The notes: generated from the letters alone by a model not told the origin. Positions 31,258 to 38,561 are shown, counted from the first letter of the stretch. The stretch is DNA of 40,203 nucleotides from an uncultured Clostridia bacterium (GCA_944383515.1 CALWPV010000081.1:1-40203), one strand, 5' to 3'. Numbers and translations: made by a program.

Positions 31258-31800
31258 ATGAATACGATTGTTTCTTTTAAGAGTGAATTGAGTAGGGAAG
31301 ATTTTAACGCCATTCCTTTTATAAACGCACATGGTTATCATTGTAAGACGATTGCTTATTCTCTATGGCATATTTTTCGCATGGAAGATATTGTGGCCCA
31401 TACGTTGATCCATGAAGACGAACAAATTTTCTTTAAAAATAACTACCAAGAGCGTATCCATGCTCCCCTTATTACAACAGGGAATGAACTTGTAAAGAAG
31501 CAGATTGCAGATTTTTCCAAACTATTAAATTTGAAAGAGCTGTATTTATATATGGAGGAAGTCAAAGCAAGTACTGAAAATATCATACAAAATTTGTCTT
31601 TTGACGAAATGAAAAATAAGATAACGGAAGATAAAAAAGAACTTTTACAATCATTACATGTGGTTAGCGAAGACGAAAATGCATTTTGGTTAATTGATTA
31701 CTGGTGTGGCAAAGATATTCGCGGGCTGATTCAAATGCCGTTTTCAAGACATTGGATTATGCACGTAGAGGCAAGTATAAGAATTAAAAACAAAATTTGA
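31258..31800 (+). CDS. DinB-superfamily-like protein, 5' end probably damaged
   Basis: From ATG 31258 the product is 180 residues of a DinB/YfiT-like four-helix-bundle protein; GYHCKTIAYSLWHIFRMED carries the conserved His and the helix pattern. The frame is open upstream to about 31159 without ATG, GTG or TTG. That extension (TIYTAICAEAPQIDTFQAG, then KTLFGLRN) looks like genuine N-terminal family sequence. A valid start seems to have been lost at the overlap with the broken AraC regulator's stop codon, so any product from 31258 would lack about 30 residues. DinB-like proteins often act as metal-dependent thiol transferases. Base composition is A+T-richer than the core genes. Confidence 0.65.
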   Translation: MNTIVSFKSELSREDFNAIPFINAHGYHCKTIAYSLWHIFRMEDIVAHTLIHEDEQIFFKNNYQERIHAPLITTGNELVKKQIADFSKLLNLKELYLYMEEVKASTENIIQNLSFDEMKNKITEDKKELLQSLHVVSEDENAFWLIDYWCGKDIRGLIQMPFSRHWIMHVEASIRIKNKI

Positions 31801-31802
31801 GA

Positions 31803-31830
31803 TTGACAATCTGCACGTGATCGCTATTAT
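31803..31830 (+). promoter_or_regulatory. Promoter of the methyltransferase gene
   Basis: TTGACA (31803-31808) and TATTAT (31825-31830) are separated by 16 bp, starting directly after the preceding stop codon. Confidence 0.7.
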
Positions 31831-31880
31831 GTGTAGTATAAAATAAATTTTAGTAAAGCCGACTTTATTTGGAGGGATAT

Positions 31881-32504
31881 ATGTTAAATAATAAAGGATT
31901 TGACTTATGGGCAGATGATTATGATAAAAGTGTCGGACTGTCTGATGAAGATGAAACATATCCATTTGCAGGATATAAAAATGTATTAAATAAAATATAT
32001 GGTAGTGTATTATCTCACTGGGGCAAAGTGGTGTTAGATATTGGTTTTGGAACAGGAACACTTACATCTAAACTTTATGAAAATGGATGTGAGATCTATG
32101 GACAAGATTTTTCAAGCAGAATGATAGAACTTGCTTATGAAAAAATGCCTGATGCTCAATTATTTCAGGGAGATTTTTCAGTAGGATTGGCAAATGAACT
32201 AAAACAAAATAAATACGATTCCATTATTGCTACATATTCATTGCATCACCTTACGGATAAGCAGAAAGTGGATTTTCTTAATATGCTAATGGGTTTATTG
32301 AAGGAGGATGGATGTATTTATATTGGAGATGTTGCTTTCGCAACTCGAAAGGATATGGAAGAGTGTAAAATGCAGGTGGGTGATGAATGGGATGACGAGG
32401 AGATATATTTCATTTTTGATGAAATGAAAAAACATTTCCCTCAAATGATATTTGAACAGATTTCTCATTGTGCCGGAGTTTTTTACCTAAGGAGACAATT
32501 ATAG
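31881..32504 (+). CDS. Class I SAM-dependent methyltransferase
   Basis: A 207-residue Rossmann-fold methyltransferase. Motif I is VLDIGFGTGTL (about residues 50-60), followed by the acidic end of strand 2 (EIYGQDFSSRM), motif II-like FQGDFSVG and SIIATYSLHHL. It transfers a methyl group from SAM to an unknown acceptor, as ubiE/Methyltransf_11-type proteins do. ATG 31881 follows GGAGGG; an in-frame TTG at 31869 is not needed. Codon use is clearly A+T-rich (many AAA, ATA, TTA, AAT), unlike the core genes, suggesting recent acquisition. It has its own promoter and no metabolic neighbour. Confidence 0.85.
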   Translation: MLNNKGFDLWADDYDKSVGLSDEDETYPFAGYKNVLNKIYGSVLSHWGKVVLDIGFGTGTLTSKLYENGCEIYGQDFSSRMIELAYEKMPDAQLFQGDFSVGLANELKQNKYDSIIATYSLHHLTDKQKVDFLNMLMGLLKEDGCIYIGDVAFATRKDMEECKMQVGDEWDDEEIYFIFDEMKKHFPQMIFEQISHCAGVFYLRRQL

Positions 32505-32551
32505 ATTTGAATAAGGTTTAGCTTCTGCGACAATAATTTTCTGGTTTGATA

Positions 32552-32580
32552 TTGACAAGTAATTTATTTCATGCTATTTT
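32552..32580 (+). promoter_or_regulatory. Promoter of the leader-peptide unit
   Basis: TTGACA (32552-32557) and TATTTT (32575-32580) are separated by 17 bp; an A+T-rich tract follows. Transcription would start about 20 nt upstream of the leader Shine-Dalgarno. Confidence 0.7.
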
Positions 32581-32612
32581 TTATAAAATATTTTGTTGAA
32601 AGGAGTATGGCA

Positions 32613-32711
32613 ATGGCAGTGATAATTTTTGTTCTTAACAATAATAATGCTAACGGGCGCGACGTCAATAATTCGTCGGGCTTGTATTGTCGTACCCCAA
32701 TTCCGGTATAG
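32613..32711 (+). CDS. Putative 32-residue leader peptide
   Basis: AAAGGAG (32599-32605) is 7 nt upstream of ATG 32613; an in-frame ATG at 32607 sits too close to the Shine-Dalgarno. The peptide begins MAVIIFVLNNNNANGRD and ends CRTPIPV before TAG. A run of four Asn codons and a terminal Pro-x-Pro-type sequence could both slow ribosomes. A strong terminator begins 33 nt after the stop and another Shine-Dalgarno and ORF follow, which is the layout of transcription attenuation. The role is inferred from layout only. Confidence 0.5.
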   Translation: MAVIIFVLNNNNANGRDVNNSSGLYCRTPIPV

Positions 32712-32744
32712 TCCAACGTAGGATTATATAGTATTCGGATATAG

Positions 32745-32786
32745 ACGGTGCAAGTCGAAGAAAATTCGATTTGCACCGTTTTTTTT
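32745..32786 (+). terminator. Strong intrinsic terminator (attenuator candidate)
   Basis: The 15-bp arms at 32745-32759 and 32765-32779 (one G-U pair) have a GAAAA loop and are followed by eight T. The terminator lies between the leader ORF and the next Shine-Dalgarno. Confidence 0.9.
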
Positions 32787-32808
32787 ATATTTTTTTAGGA
32801 GATAGAAC

Positions 32809-32955
32809 ATGGAAGAAATAGAAGTGCTCAAAAAACATTACCTGTCCGGCATGCGTATTCTTGCAACCAGCACGAGCACCGGCCGATATGCTAATGTGTT
32901 CTACCATTTGTATAGCAAGCGGAGTCCACCCGATGAGATTAGTGCTGGAAACTAA
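32809..32955 (+). CDS. Short ORF after the attenuator, possibly a gene remnant (48 aa)
   Basis: TAGGAG lies about 7 nt upstream of ATG 32809. The product begins MEEIEVLKKHYLSGMRI and ends PPDEISAGN. I recognise no family. The good Shine-Dalgarno and the attenuator in front suggest this was the 5' end of a regulated gene, perhaps truncated by recombination, with the original reading frame lost near 32850-32955. It could also be a genuine small protein. The nucleoside phosphorylase gene follows 35 nt later and may be the present target of the leader. Confidence 0.4.
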   Translation: MEEIEVLKKHYLSGMRILATSTSTGRYANVFYHLYSKRSPPDEISAGN

Positions 32956-32990
32956 GAAACTATAAACTGAATTTATGAGGAGAATGAGAT

Positions 32991-33758
32991 ATGATAATTA
33001 AAAACGAAATACCTATTTTGGAATTTGATACAGATCCATCGGCTGTCATTATGCCTAACCACGAAAATCTGGATCTAAACTTACCAAAGAAGGCTGTTTT
33101 CGCCTTTTTGGAAGAGCATATTGACGAATATGCAAAAAAACACAATGCTGTTCGGGTCGGTGAGTTTCGGTCAGCAACAAAAGACTATCCGGTTTATGTT
33201 GTCAAGCACAAGGGAGAAGACGTGTGCTTGTGCCAAGCGCCTGTTGGAGCCGCACCTGCGGCTCAGTTGATGGATTGGTTAATCGGATATGGTGTAGAAG
33301 AAATTATTAGTGGTGGAAGTTGCGGAGCACTCGCTGCTTGGGAAGAAAACGTATTTCTTATTCCGTACAAAGCACTGCGAGACGAAGGCACGTCGTATCA
33401 TTATATGAAGCCATCGCGTTTTGTAGAGATTAATCCTACGGCCATGAAAGCAATAGAAAAGACGATTACCGAACACGCGCTTGAATATCGCGAGGTAATA
33501 ACTTGGACAACGGACGGCTTCTACCGTGAGACAAAAGAAAAGGTGGCATACAGAAAACAAGAAGGCTGCGAAGTAGTGGAAATGGAATGCGCTGCTCTTG
33601 CCGCATGTGCGGCCCTTCGGAAGGTTGTATGGGGTTGCATCTTGTTTACTGCAGATACGCTGGCCGATGTTGAAAACTACGACGAACGCAGCTGGGGAGA
33701 CGATTCGTTTGCCTATGCGCTTGAACTGTGTCTGGATGCAGTGATAAACATATCATAG
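32991..33758 (+). CDS. Nucleoside phosphorylase (uridine/purine phosphorylase family)
   Basis: A 255-residue PNP_UDP_1-type enzyme that splits a nucleoside with phosphate into a base and ribose-1-phosphate. IISGGSCGAL matches the phosphate/ribose-binding Gly-rich segment and CEVVEMECAALAACA matches the hallmark MES/MEC region that contacts the ribose. Residues 1-60 form an N-terminal extension with an acidic start. AGGAGAATGAGAT precedes the ATG. The base specificity is unclear. It follows the leader/terminator unit at 32552-32786, so it could be controlled by it. A terminator follows at 33835. Confidence 0.85.
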   Translation: MIIKNEIPILEFDTDPSAVIMPNHENLDLNLPKKAVFAFLEEHIDEYAKKHNAVRVGEFRSATKDYPVYVVKHKGEDVCLCQAPVGAAPAAQLMDWLIGYGVEEIISGGSCGALAAWEENVFLIPYKALRDEGTSYHYMKPSRFVEINPTAMKAIEKTITEHALEYREVITWTTDGFYRETKEKVAYRKQEGCEVVEMECAALAACAALRKVVWGCILFTADTLADVENYDERSWGDDSFAYALELCLDAVINIS

Positions 33759-33834
33759 TTAGCCGGATTGATTGCAAGTAGAAAGTACAATGCGGACAAC
33801 AAGAAGGCAGCACTGAGCTGGACAAGAAGAAAAG

Positions 33835-33865
33835 TCTGCAGATTGAGTAAATCTGCGGATTTTTT
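33835..33865 (+). terminator. Intrinsic terminator after the nucleoside phosphorylase
   Basis: TCTGCAGATT (33835-33844) pairs with AATCTGCGGA (33850-33859), 10 bp with one wobble, a 5-nt loop and six T. The rest of the 370-nt gap holds a promoter and a possible six-codon ORF, and otherwise nothing I can name. Confidence 0.85.
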
Positions 33866-33925
33866 GGCTTCTTGATCGTTCACTTTTGGGTATAGTTAAA
33901 TTATGATTGAAAGTATAAAAAATGG

Positions 33926-33954
33926 TTGTCTTTAATTTGAAGACATGATATAAT
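33926..33954 (+). promoter_or_regulatory. Promoter of the lipoprotein gene
   Basis: TTGTCT (33926-33931) and TATAAT (33949-33954) are separated by 17 bp. The 5' leader would be about 165 nt. Confidence 0.75.
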
Positions 33955-34128
33955 TTAATTAAAAGATATATGTTCAGCCATTGAAGACCTATTCTCTGTG
34001 ATTTACGAATGGAGGCGATAGATGTACAAGAAACTAACATAGCAAGTGATCGTGAAAAGAATGAGAATGTTAGAAAAGTAAAAGTTAATTATGGTTATGG
34101 AATAGAAGTGTTGAAAGGGGTGTACCTC

Positions 34129-35631
34129 ATGAAAAAGCGTATATTACCATTGGTCGTTTCCTTTATGTTAATACTTGGTTTGCCGGGGGCGCTCTGCTCT
34201 TGCGGAAAAGTAGACGAAAACAGCCGCTTTTCCCTTGGCATTGTAATGGGAGAGCAAACCGATGCTGCGCATATAAAAAATGTGGAAAATATCCTGGAAG
34301 AGAAGACAGAACAGCTCAACGCGATTCTCGAAGAGGAAGAGCAGCCCTATACTATAGAACTAGAAGTGCTCTCTGAGCCGGGGGAAGAAGAAAGGGCCAG
34401 TGTTTTTGCGCAGTATGACATGCTGTGTAGTATGAGTTTTGACTTTACTTTAGAAGAAATGGATAGTTATTTCGTGGATTTAAAAGGCGAGCTGGAAAAC
34501 GGGGCTTTAAAACCACTGTATGAAAGCATGCCGCAAGGCTATTGGCAAACGCTGCTGGTGAATGAGCATATATACAATACCGTACGGTATCAGCCGCCCA
34601 TAAGAACAAGTCTGCGACTGTATGAAAAAGAACAAGATAGAGAGTTTCCTGGTTTAGAGAGCCTAGGCATAGAGGCGCCGGAAGGAATGAGCGGAAAAAC
34701 GCTAGAAGAATGGTCGCCTTTTTTTGAAGAGGTATCGGAAGCCAATGAAGGGAAGCCGTTTATGGTATTGCCGCTGTCAGACATGAGGTGGACGGGTTGG
34801 CAGGATCATTTTCAAATGGTAGGCCCCTACCTGGGTATTTCGTATGCCAATCCGGAGCTAGGGGTGCAGTGTATTTTTGAGAGTGAAGAATGTGAAGAGA
34901 TATTTGCCGAGTGGAAGGGATTGGTAGAGAAAGGCTATGTACACTGTTACACCCTTCCGGAATATGAGGAGCGTTTTGGAGAAACCGAGAGTAATAACAA
35001 AAAATATATTACCCAAGGCTGTTTTTATGGAGCGGAAGAAGAGGAGCTGTACGAAGGGGAACAATTATATCCATTGAAGGATACGGGATATGCGTATCCG
35101 CAGTGGATGGAACGGTATTTCTCCGGAGAGCGGGATATGTATCAGCTTTTAGTACTAAAAAGCAGTGAAAAACTGGAAGTAGTGTATCGGTTTTTGAATG
35201 CGCTGGCCAGCGACGTAGAGCTGGCGGGTAAGGTACAGGAGGGGTTAAAGGACGAAGGAGGTCTTCCTCTTTGTCATTTAAGTCCGTACGCGGGAGCGAA
35301 AGACAATGGGGGAGGCATGTATTTTACAGACGAGCCATTGGAAGAGAATATAAGGAAACAGAGGGAGAGCTATGAGAGGTTGCGTGAAATACCGGCGCCG
35401 GGCTTTGTACTGAATGAAGAGCCGGTAGCAGAAACGATAGAAGCGTTATTGGCGGAGTGCATGGAGAAAGAGGGGCTGAAGGTAAACCCATTTATAGAGC
35501 TAGAGAGGACAATAAGCAGCTGGGAGCACTATGAAGAGTATATAGAGTCTTTTGTTGATCAGCTGTACGAGAATGGCTTGCAGGAGATAAAGGAAGAAGT
35601 AGAGCGCCAGCTAGAGGCATACCAGCAGTAG
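34129..35631 (+). CDS. Lipoprotein resembling an ABC solute-binding protein, orphan
   Basis: A 500-residue secreted lipoprotein. The start at 34129 follows GAAAGGGG and gives a proper signal: MKKRILPLVVSFMLILGLPG, then a lipobox-like GALC-S-C, with lipidation at one of the two Cys. The reading frame is open upstream to 34009, but that extension would bury the signal peptide. The mature protein is acidic; GYAYPQWMERYFSGERDMYQ and VVYRFLNALASD resemble the C-terminal lobe of extracellular solute-binding proteins (family 1/DUF3502-like). No permease or ATPase gene is adjacent, so transport would need components elsewhere. It has its own promoter and terminator. Confidence 0.75.
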   Translation: MKKRILPLVVSFMLILGLPGALCSCGKVDENSRFSLGIVMGEQTDAAHIKNVENILEEKTEQLNAILEEEEQPYTIELEVLSEPGEEERASVFAQYDMLCSMSFDFTLEEMDSYFVDLKGELENGALKPLYESMPQGYWQTLLVNEHIYNTVRYQPPIRTSLRLYEKEQDREFPGLESLGIEAPEGMSGKTLEEWSPFFEEVSEANEGKPFMVLPLSDMRWTGWQDHFQMVGPYLGISYANPELGVQCIFESEECEEIFAEWKGLVEKGYVHCYTLPEYEERFGETESNNKKYITQGCFYGAEEEELYEGEQLYPLKDTGYAYPQWMERYFSGERDMYQLLVLKSSEKLEVVYRFLNALASDVELAGKVQEGLKDEGGLPLCHLSPYAGAKDNGGGMYFTDEPLEENIRKQRESYERLREIPAPGFVLNEEPVAETIEALLAECMEKEGLKVNPFIELERTISSWEHYEEYIESFVDQLYENGLQEIKEEVERQLEAYQQ

Positions 35632-35662
35632 TTAAAATAAGTTGTGATTGGGGGACTAAAAA

Positions 35663-35702
35663 GAGAGAGCAAGTTTTTTTATATCATGCTCTTTCTTTTT
35701 TT
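35663..35702 (+). terminator. Intrinsic terminator after the lipoprotein gene
   Basis: GAGAGAGC (35663-35670) and GCTCTTTC (35688-35695) pair with one wobble, with a 17-nt loop, followed by seven T. Confidence 0.75.
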
Positions 35703-35764
35703 GCTAAAAAACTAAAAGAAAAATGAAAATAATTATTTTAATTTGGAAAAAGCAACAAATCATA

Positions 35765-35793
35765 TTTACATTTTTAATAAAATATGTTAATAT
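35765..35793 (+). promoter_or_regulatory. Promoter of the ArsR-type regulator gene
   Basis: TTTACA (35765-35770) and TAATAT (35788-35793) are separated by 17 bp in an A+T-rich region. Confidence 0.65.
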
Positions 35794-35833
35794 AAAAACG
35801 ATGAAAATGAGATTTATGAAAGAAGGGATGGAA

Positions 35834-36868
35834 ATGAGATCAATTCAATATGTTTCGGAACCGGGGATGATCTTGGATGCCATTGCATTGTTAGCGTATA
35901 AATGTAATACCTCAAAAGTTAAGGTAGATTTTTTTCTACACAAGGAAGAGATTTTGCAAAAATGCAAATGTTTTTTACAAGAAGATTGGTCTGGATCGCG
36001 AGCCAAAGTGAAGTTGTTTTGTTATAAACCAACACAGGAGTCTTTTTCGGCTCTTTGGAATTTTTATAATGAAATTTGGTCTCATTCCAACGGACCAGTT
36101 AGTTTAGATAATTTGCGGAGTCGTTTGAATGAATCTGCTTTTATACGTAGTATTTATCGATACTATTTACATATAGATGATATTTCTATGGTAGATGAAG
36201 CACAGTATCGAGATTATATTTTGCAAAACAATCCTTATCTGCCTTCCGATATTCAAGTAGAATTACTTGGCTTTATGATTGAACCACAGTCATATATTTC
36301 TTTATTAAAAGAGTCTCTTGCTGAAGCATATTGTATCATAGAAGAAATTCAAGGTATAGAAAAACAGGTTGATCAACAAATTAATCTCCCACAGGATCAA
36401 TTACAACATTTATTTAATGTGAGTAAAGTGAGTTTAAGTGATATGGATTCAGCATGGATTACGTTTTCATGTATTTTTGAAAATGAAAATTTTTATTTCA
36501 AGAATCATAACAACCATTTTTGGGTTTTGGGCGTTAATTGGTGGTATGCGCCGCCGATTTTAACGGTTCTCATGAAGTATCTGCCAGCTATATCGGATGA
36601 GACGCGGCTTAAAATTGTAAAAGAACTGTTAACGGGGGAAGAAGTTACCAATGCTTCTTTGGCGAATACTCTACAACTGGCAAACTCAAGTATTACGCAT
36701 CATTTAAGGATTATGAAAGAAGCAGGATTAGTGTATTCTTATAAAAGGAAAAAGAACAGTAAAAAAGAGTGTCTTATGCTCAACTCTTTTTGGTTTCGTG
36801 ATATGGCTAAGAAACTTATGGAAATCTATGAGCGGGTATCAGCATTCTCCCCAAACCTAAAAAAATAA
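35834..36868 (+). CDS. ArsR-family winged-helix protein with a long N-terminal domain
   Basis: About 344 residues. The C-terminal part (about 245-330) is an ArsR-type winged helix: ISDETRLKIVKELLTG, then ANSSITHHLRIMKEAGLV as recognition helix. The preceding 240 residues have no recognised family; they are helical and aromatic-rich, and could bind a ligand or a partner. Ordinary ArsR repressors are about 100 residues, so this is the longer, non-metal type found in Clostridia and Bacilli; no Cys-rich metal site is seen near the HTH. The start at 35834 has AGAAGGG 6 nt upstream; upstream in-frame ATGs (35723, 35801, 35816, 35828) are less well placed. Codon use is A+T-rich. It converges on sigF. 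Confidence 0.75.
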   Translation: MRSIQYVSEPGMILDAIALLAYKCNTSKVKVDFFLHKEEILQKCKCFLQEDWSGSRAKVKLFCYKPTQESFSALWNFYNEIWSHSNGPVSLDNLRSRLNESAFIRSIYRYYLHIDDISMVDEAQYRDYILQNNPYLPSDIQVELLGFMIEPQSYISLLKESLAEAYCIIEEIQGIEKQVDQQINLPQDQLQHLFNVSKVSLSDMDSAWITFSCIFENENFYFKNHNNHFWVLGVNWWYAPPILTVLMKYLPAISDETRLKIVKELLTGEEVTNASLANTLQLANSSITHHLRIMKEAGLVYSYKRKKNSKKECLMLNSFWFRDMAKKLMEIYERVSAFSPNLKK

Positions 36869-36891
36869 AAAGTACGGCAAAGCTGCCGTAC
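36860..36891 (-). terminator. Terminator of the spoIIA-sigF operon
   Basis: GTACGGCA (36872-36879) and TGCCGTAC (36884-36891) form an 8-bp stem with loop AAGC. On the minus strand it is followed by TTTTTATTTTTTT, and it starts 3 nt after the sigF stop. Confidence 0.88.
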
Positions 36892-36893
36892 CC

Positions 36894-37634
36894 TTATTCC
36901 TGCGTCAGATCCTGGCGCAGTTTTTTTAATACCTTTTTTTCTAACCGTGAAATCTGTACCTGGGACATACCAAGAAGCCTGCCCACTTCGGTTTGCGTTT
37001 TGTTTTCAAAGTATCGAAGAAGAATGAGAGCCCGTTCCTCCTCCGGTAGATGGCCGAGGGATTCTTGCAGTGCCATGTGTTCCACGCGTTCCTGTTCTCC
37101 CGGGCCCGGATCGGGCAGGCTCTCTTGCAGCGTAAGCGTTTTGCCGGCCTGGCCGGTAGGAATGGGCGCTTCTAACGAAAGTGTATTTTCGCCGGAAGAT
37201 AGGGGCGCCGCCAAAGCGGCGGAAACTTCCGGCGCCGGAATGCCAGTGCGCTGTGATAGCTCTTTCAGTGTAGGAGAGCGGCCCAGCGTTTGATCCAGCT
37301 CTCTTTGTGCCCGTCGTATACAAGCAGCCTGCTCTTTCAGCGTACGACTGACCTTAATTAAGCCGTCGTCGCGCAAAAACCGCTTGAGTTCCCCTAAAAT
37401 AAGAGGAAGCGCGTAGGTAGAAAACGTGGTTCCCAAACTTACGTCAAATCGTTCAATCGCCTTCAAAAGCCCAATGGCGCCCACCTGAAACAGATCCTGC
37501 GCGTCGTAGCCGCGGCGGTTGATACGCCGCACAGCGGTCCAAATGAGGCCGGTGTTATGCGCCAGCAGCGCATCACGGCTCTTCGTGTCCCCCTGTTTGG
37601 CCTGAAGAATCAGGCTCCGGGTTTGTAGCGTCAT
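36894..37634 (-). CDS. sigF: RNA polymerase sporulation sigma factor SigF
   Basis: A 246-residue sigma-70-family factor for early forespore genes. Region 2 (NTGLIWTAVRRI, then DLFQVGAIGLLKAIERFD), region 3 and region 4 (LGMSQVQISRLEKKVLKKL) are clear, and the context spoIIAA-spoIIAB-sigF fixes the identity. It is held inactive by SpoIIAB until SpoIIAA releases it after septation. The start at 37634 gives the usual N-terminus, but CCCCCAAG rather than a Shine-Dalgarno precedes it, and it lies 62 nt inside spoIIAB. Initiation probably depends on ribosomes translating spoIIAB. Confidence 0.95.
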   Translation of the reverse strand: MTLQTRSLILQAKQGDTKSRDALLAHNTGLIWTAVRRINRRGYDAQDLFQVGAIGLLKAIERFDVSLGTTFSTYALPLILGELKRFLRDDGLIKVSRTLKEQAACIRRAQRELDQTLGRSPTLKELSQRTGIPAPEVSAALAAPLSSGENTLSLEAPIPTGQAGKTLTLQESLPDPGPGEQERVEHMALQESLGHLPEEERALILLRYFENKTQTEVGRLLGMSQVQISRLEKKVLKKLRQDLTQE

Positions 37635-38085
37635 CTTGGGGGACGCGAAAGGATTTGCACATCACCACCTTTGTGCCGCATCCCGGCTTCGATTCGACCG
37701 ACAACTTGTCCATAAAAGCCTGCATCATGGTAAAGCCCATGCCCGAACGCTCTTCCTCGGGACGGCTGGTATAGAGAGGCTGCATAGCCTGTTCAACATC
37801 GGCAATGCCCACACCTTCGTCCTCCACCGCAATCGTTAAGGTACGCTGCTGAAGTTCACAGCGCATATGCACCTGGCCAAGACCACCACGGTAGCCGTGG
37901 ACAATGGCATTCGTTACGGCTTCGGAAACAGCGGTACGTACGTCGTCCAGTTCTTCCAGCGTAGGATCTAGGCGGGCCGCAAATGCCGAAACAATCACAC
38001 GGGCCAGGGCTTCGTTTTCCGAACGGCTGCTAAAGGTAGCCTCTATAAAATCAGACAGATTCTGCGTCGCGTGCATCTCAGGCAT
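37573..38085 (-). CDS. spoIIAB: Anti-sigma F factor SpoIIAB
   Basis: A 170-residue GHKL serine kinase and anti-sigma factor. The N-box VSEAVTNAIVHGY, G1 DEGVGIAD and G2 ERSGMGFTMM are present. It binds SigF and phosphorylates SpoIIAA. AAGGAGG lies just before the ATG, and the start overlaps the spoIIAA stop by 8 nt. The protein is about 24 residues longer than Bacillus SpoIIAB (about 146); the extra polar tail (PEPDSSGQTGGHEEP) is encoded by the region shared with sigF and looks unstructured. Confidence 0.95.
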   Translation of the reverse strand: MPEMHATQNLSDFIEATFSSRSENEALARVIVSAFAARLDPTLEELDDVRTAVSEAVTNAIVHGYRGGLGQVHMRCELQQRTLTIAVEDEGVGIADVEQAMQPLYTSRPEEERSGMGFTMMQAFMDKLSVESKPGCGTKVVMCKSFRVPQDDATNPEPDSSGQTGGHEEP

Positions 38086-38428
38086 GACCTCCTTCCAAAA
38101 GTTGAACAGCAGCTTCTACGCTGGGCGCTTTTTGAACAATGCGGTATATGCCCGCCATAGTAAAAATACGATCCAGCTGGCGCGAAACGCATGCCAGCGC
38201 CACCTTGCCGCCCAGCGAAGCGGCCGTGCGATACCGGCCCATCACGAGCCCCAGCCCAGCGCTATCCATAAACGCCAGTGGATGGCAATCAAAAATAATA
38301 TGCTGCGCCCCCTCGGCATGAAATGCGCCATCGATTTGCCGGCGCGCCGCGCTAGCGCTATGGTGATCCATCTCCCCCGAAAGCGTCACCACCAGACAGC
38401 GTCCTATCTTTCGGCATTTGACATCCAT
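38078..38428 (-). CDS. spoIIAA: Anti-anti-sigma F factor SpoIIAA
   Basis: A 116-residue STAS-domain protein. LVVTLSGEMDHHSA is the typical first strand-helix, and FMDSAGLGLVMGRY carries Ser56, the residue phosphorylated by SpoIIAB. Dephosphorylated SpoIIAA displaces SigF from SpoIIAB in the forespore. The start at 38428 follows AAGGGAG with 7 nt spacing; a frame extended to 38521 has no such site and is not family-like. It is the first gene of the operon, with a promoter about 105 nt upstream. The SpoIIE phosphatase is not in this window. Confidence 0.95.
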   Translation of the reverse strand: MDVKCRKIGRCLVVTLSGEMDHHSASAARRQIDGAFHAEGAQHIIFDCHPLAFMDSAGLGLVMGRYRTAASLGGKVALACVSRQLDRIFTMAGIYRIVQKAPSVEAAVQLLEGGHA

Positions 38429-38532
38429 GTAAAAACTCCCTTCTGCCAGGCAGCGGCCGCGGGCCGCAAATAGACGGTGCTGTTTGCTCTGGCCTGGCGC
38501 TCCCTTGTCAATAAATACCAAAATATGGAAAT

Positions 38533-38561
38533 ATTGTACCGCGACCGAGGCGCTTTTTCAA
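38533..38561 (-). promoter_or_regulatory. Promoter-like hexamers upstream of spoIIAA
   Basis: On the minus strand, TTGAAA (38556-38561) and TACAAT (38533-38538) are separated by 17 bp, a sigma-A pattern. In Bacillus the spoIIA operon uses sigma-H; I see no convincing sigma-H site here, so the sigma factor is uncertain. Confidence 0.5.

Noticed and set aside
34009-34128. 40-residue N-terminal extension of the lipoprotein
   Set aside because: It would bury the lipoprotein signal peptide; the ATG at 34129 has its own ribosome site.
37904-38473. 189-codon plus-strand open frame across spoIIAB and spoIIAA
   Set aside because: It is an antisense shadow of two well-identified genes in a G+C-rich region.
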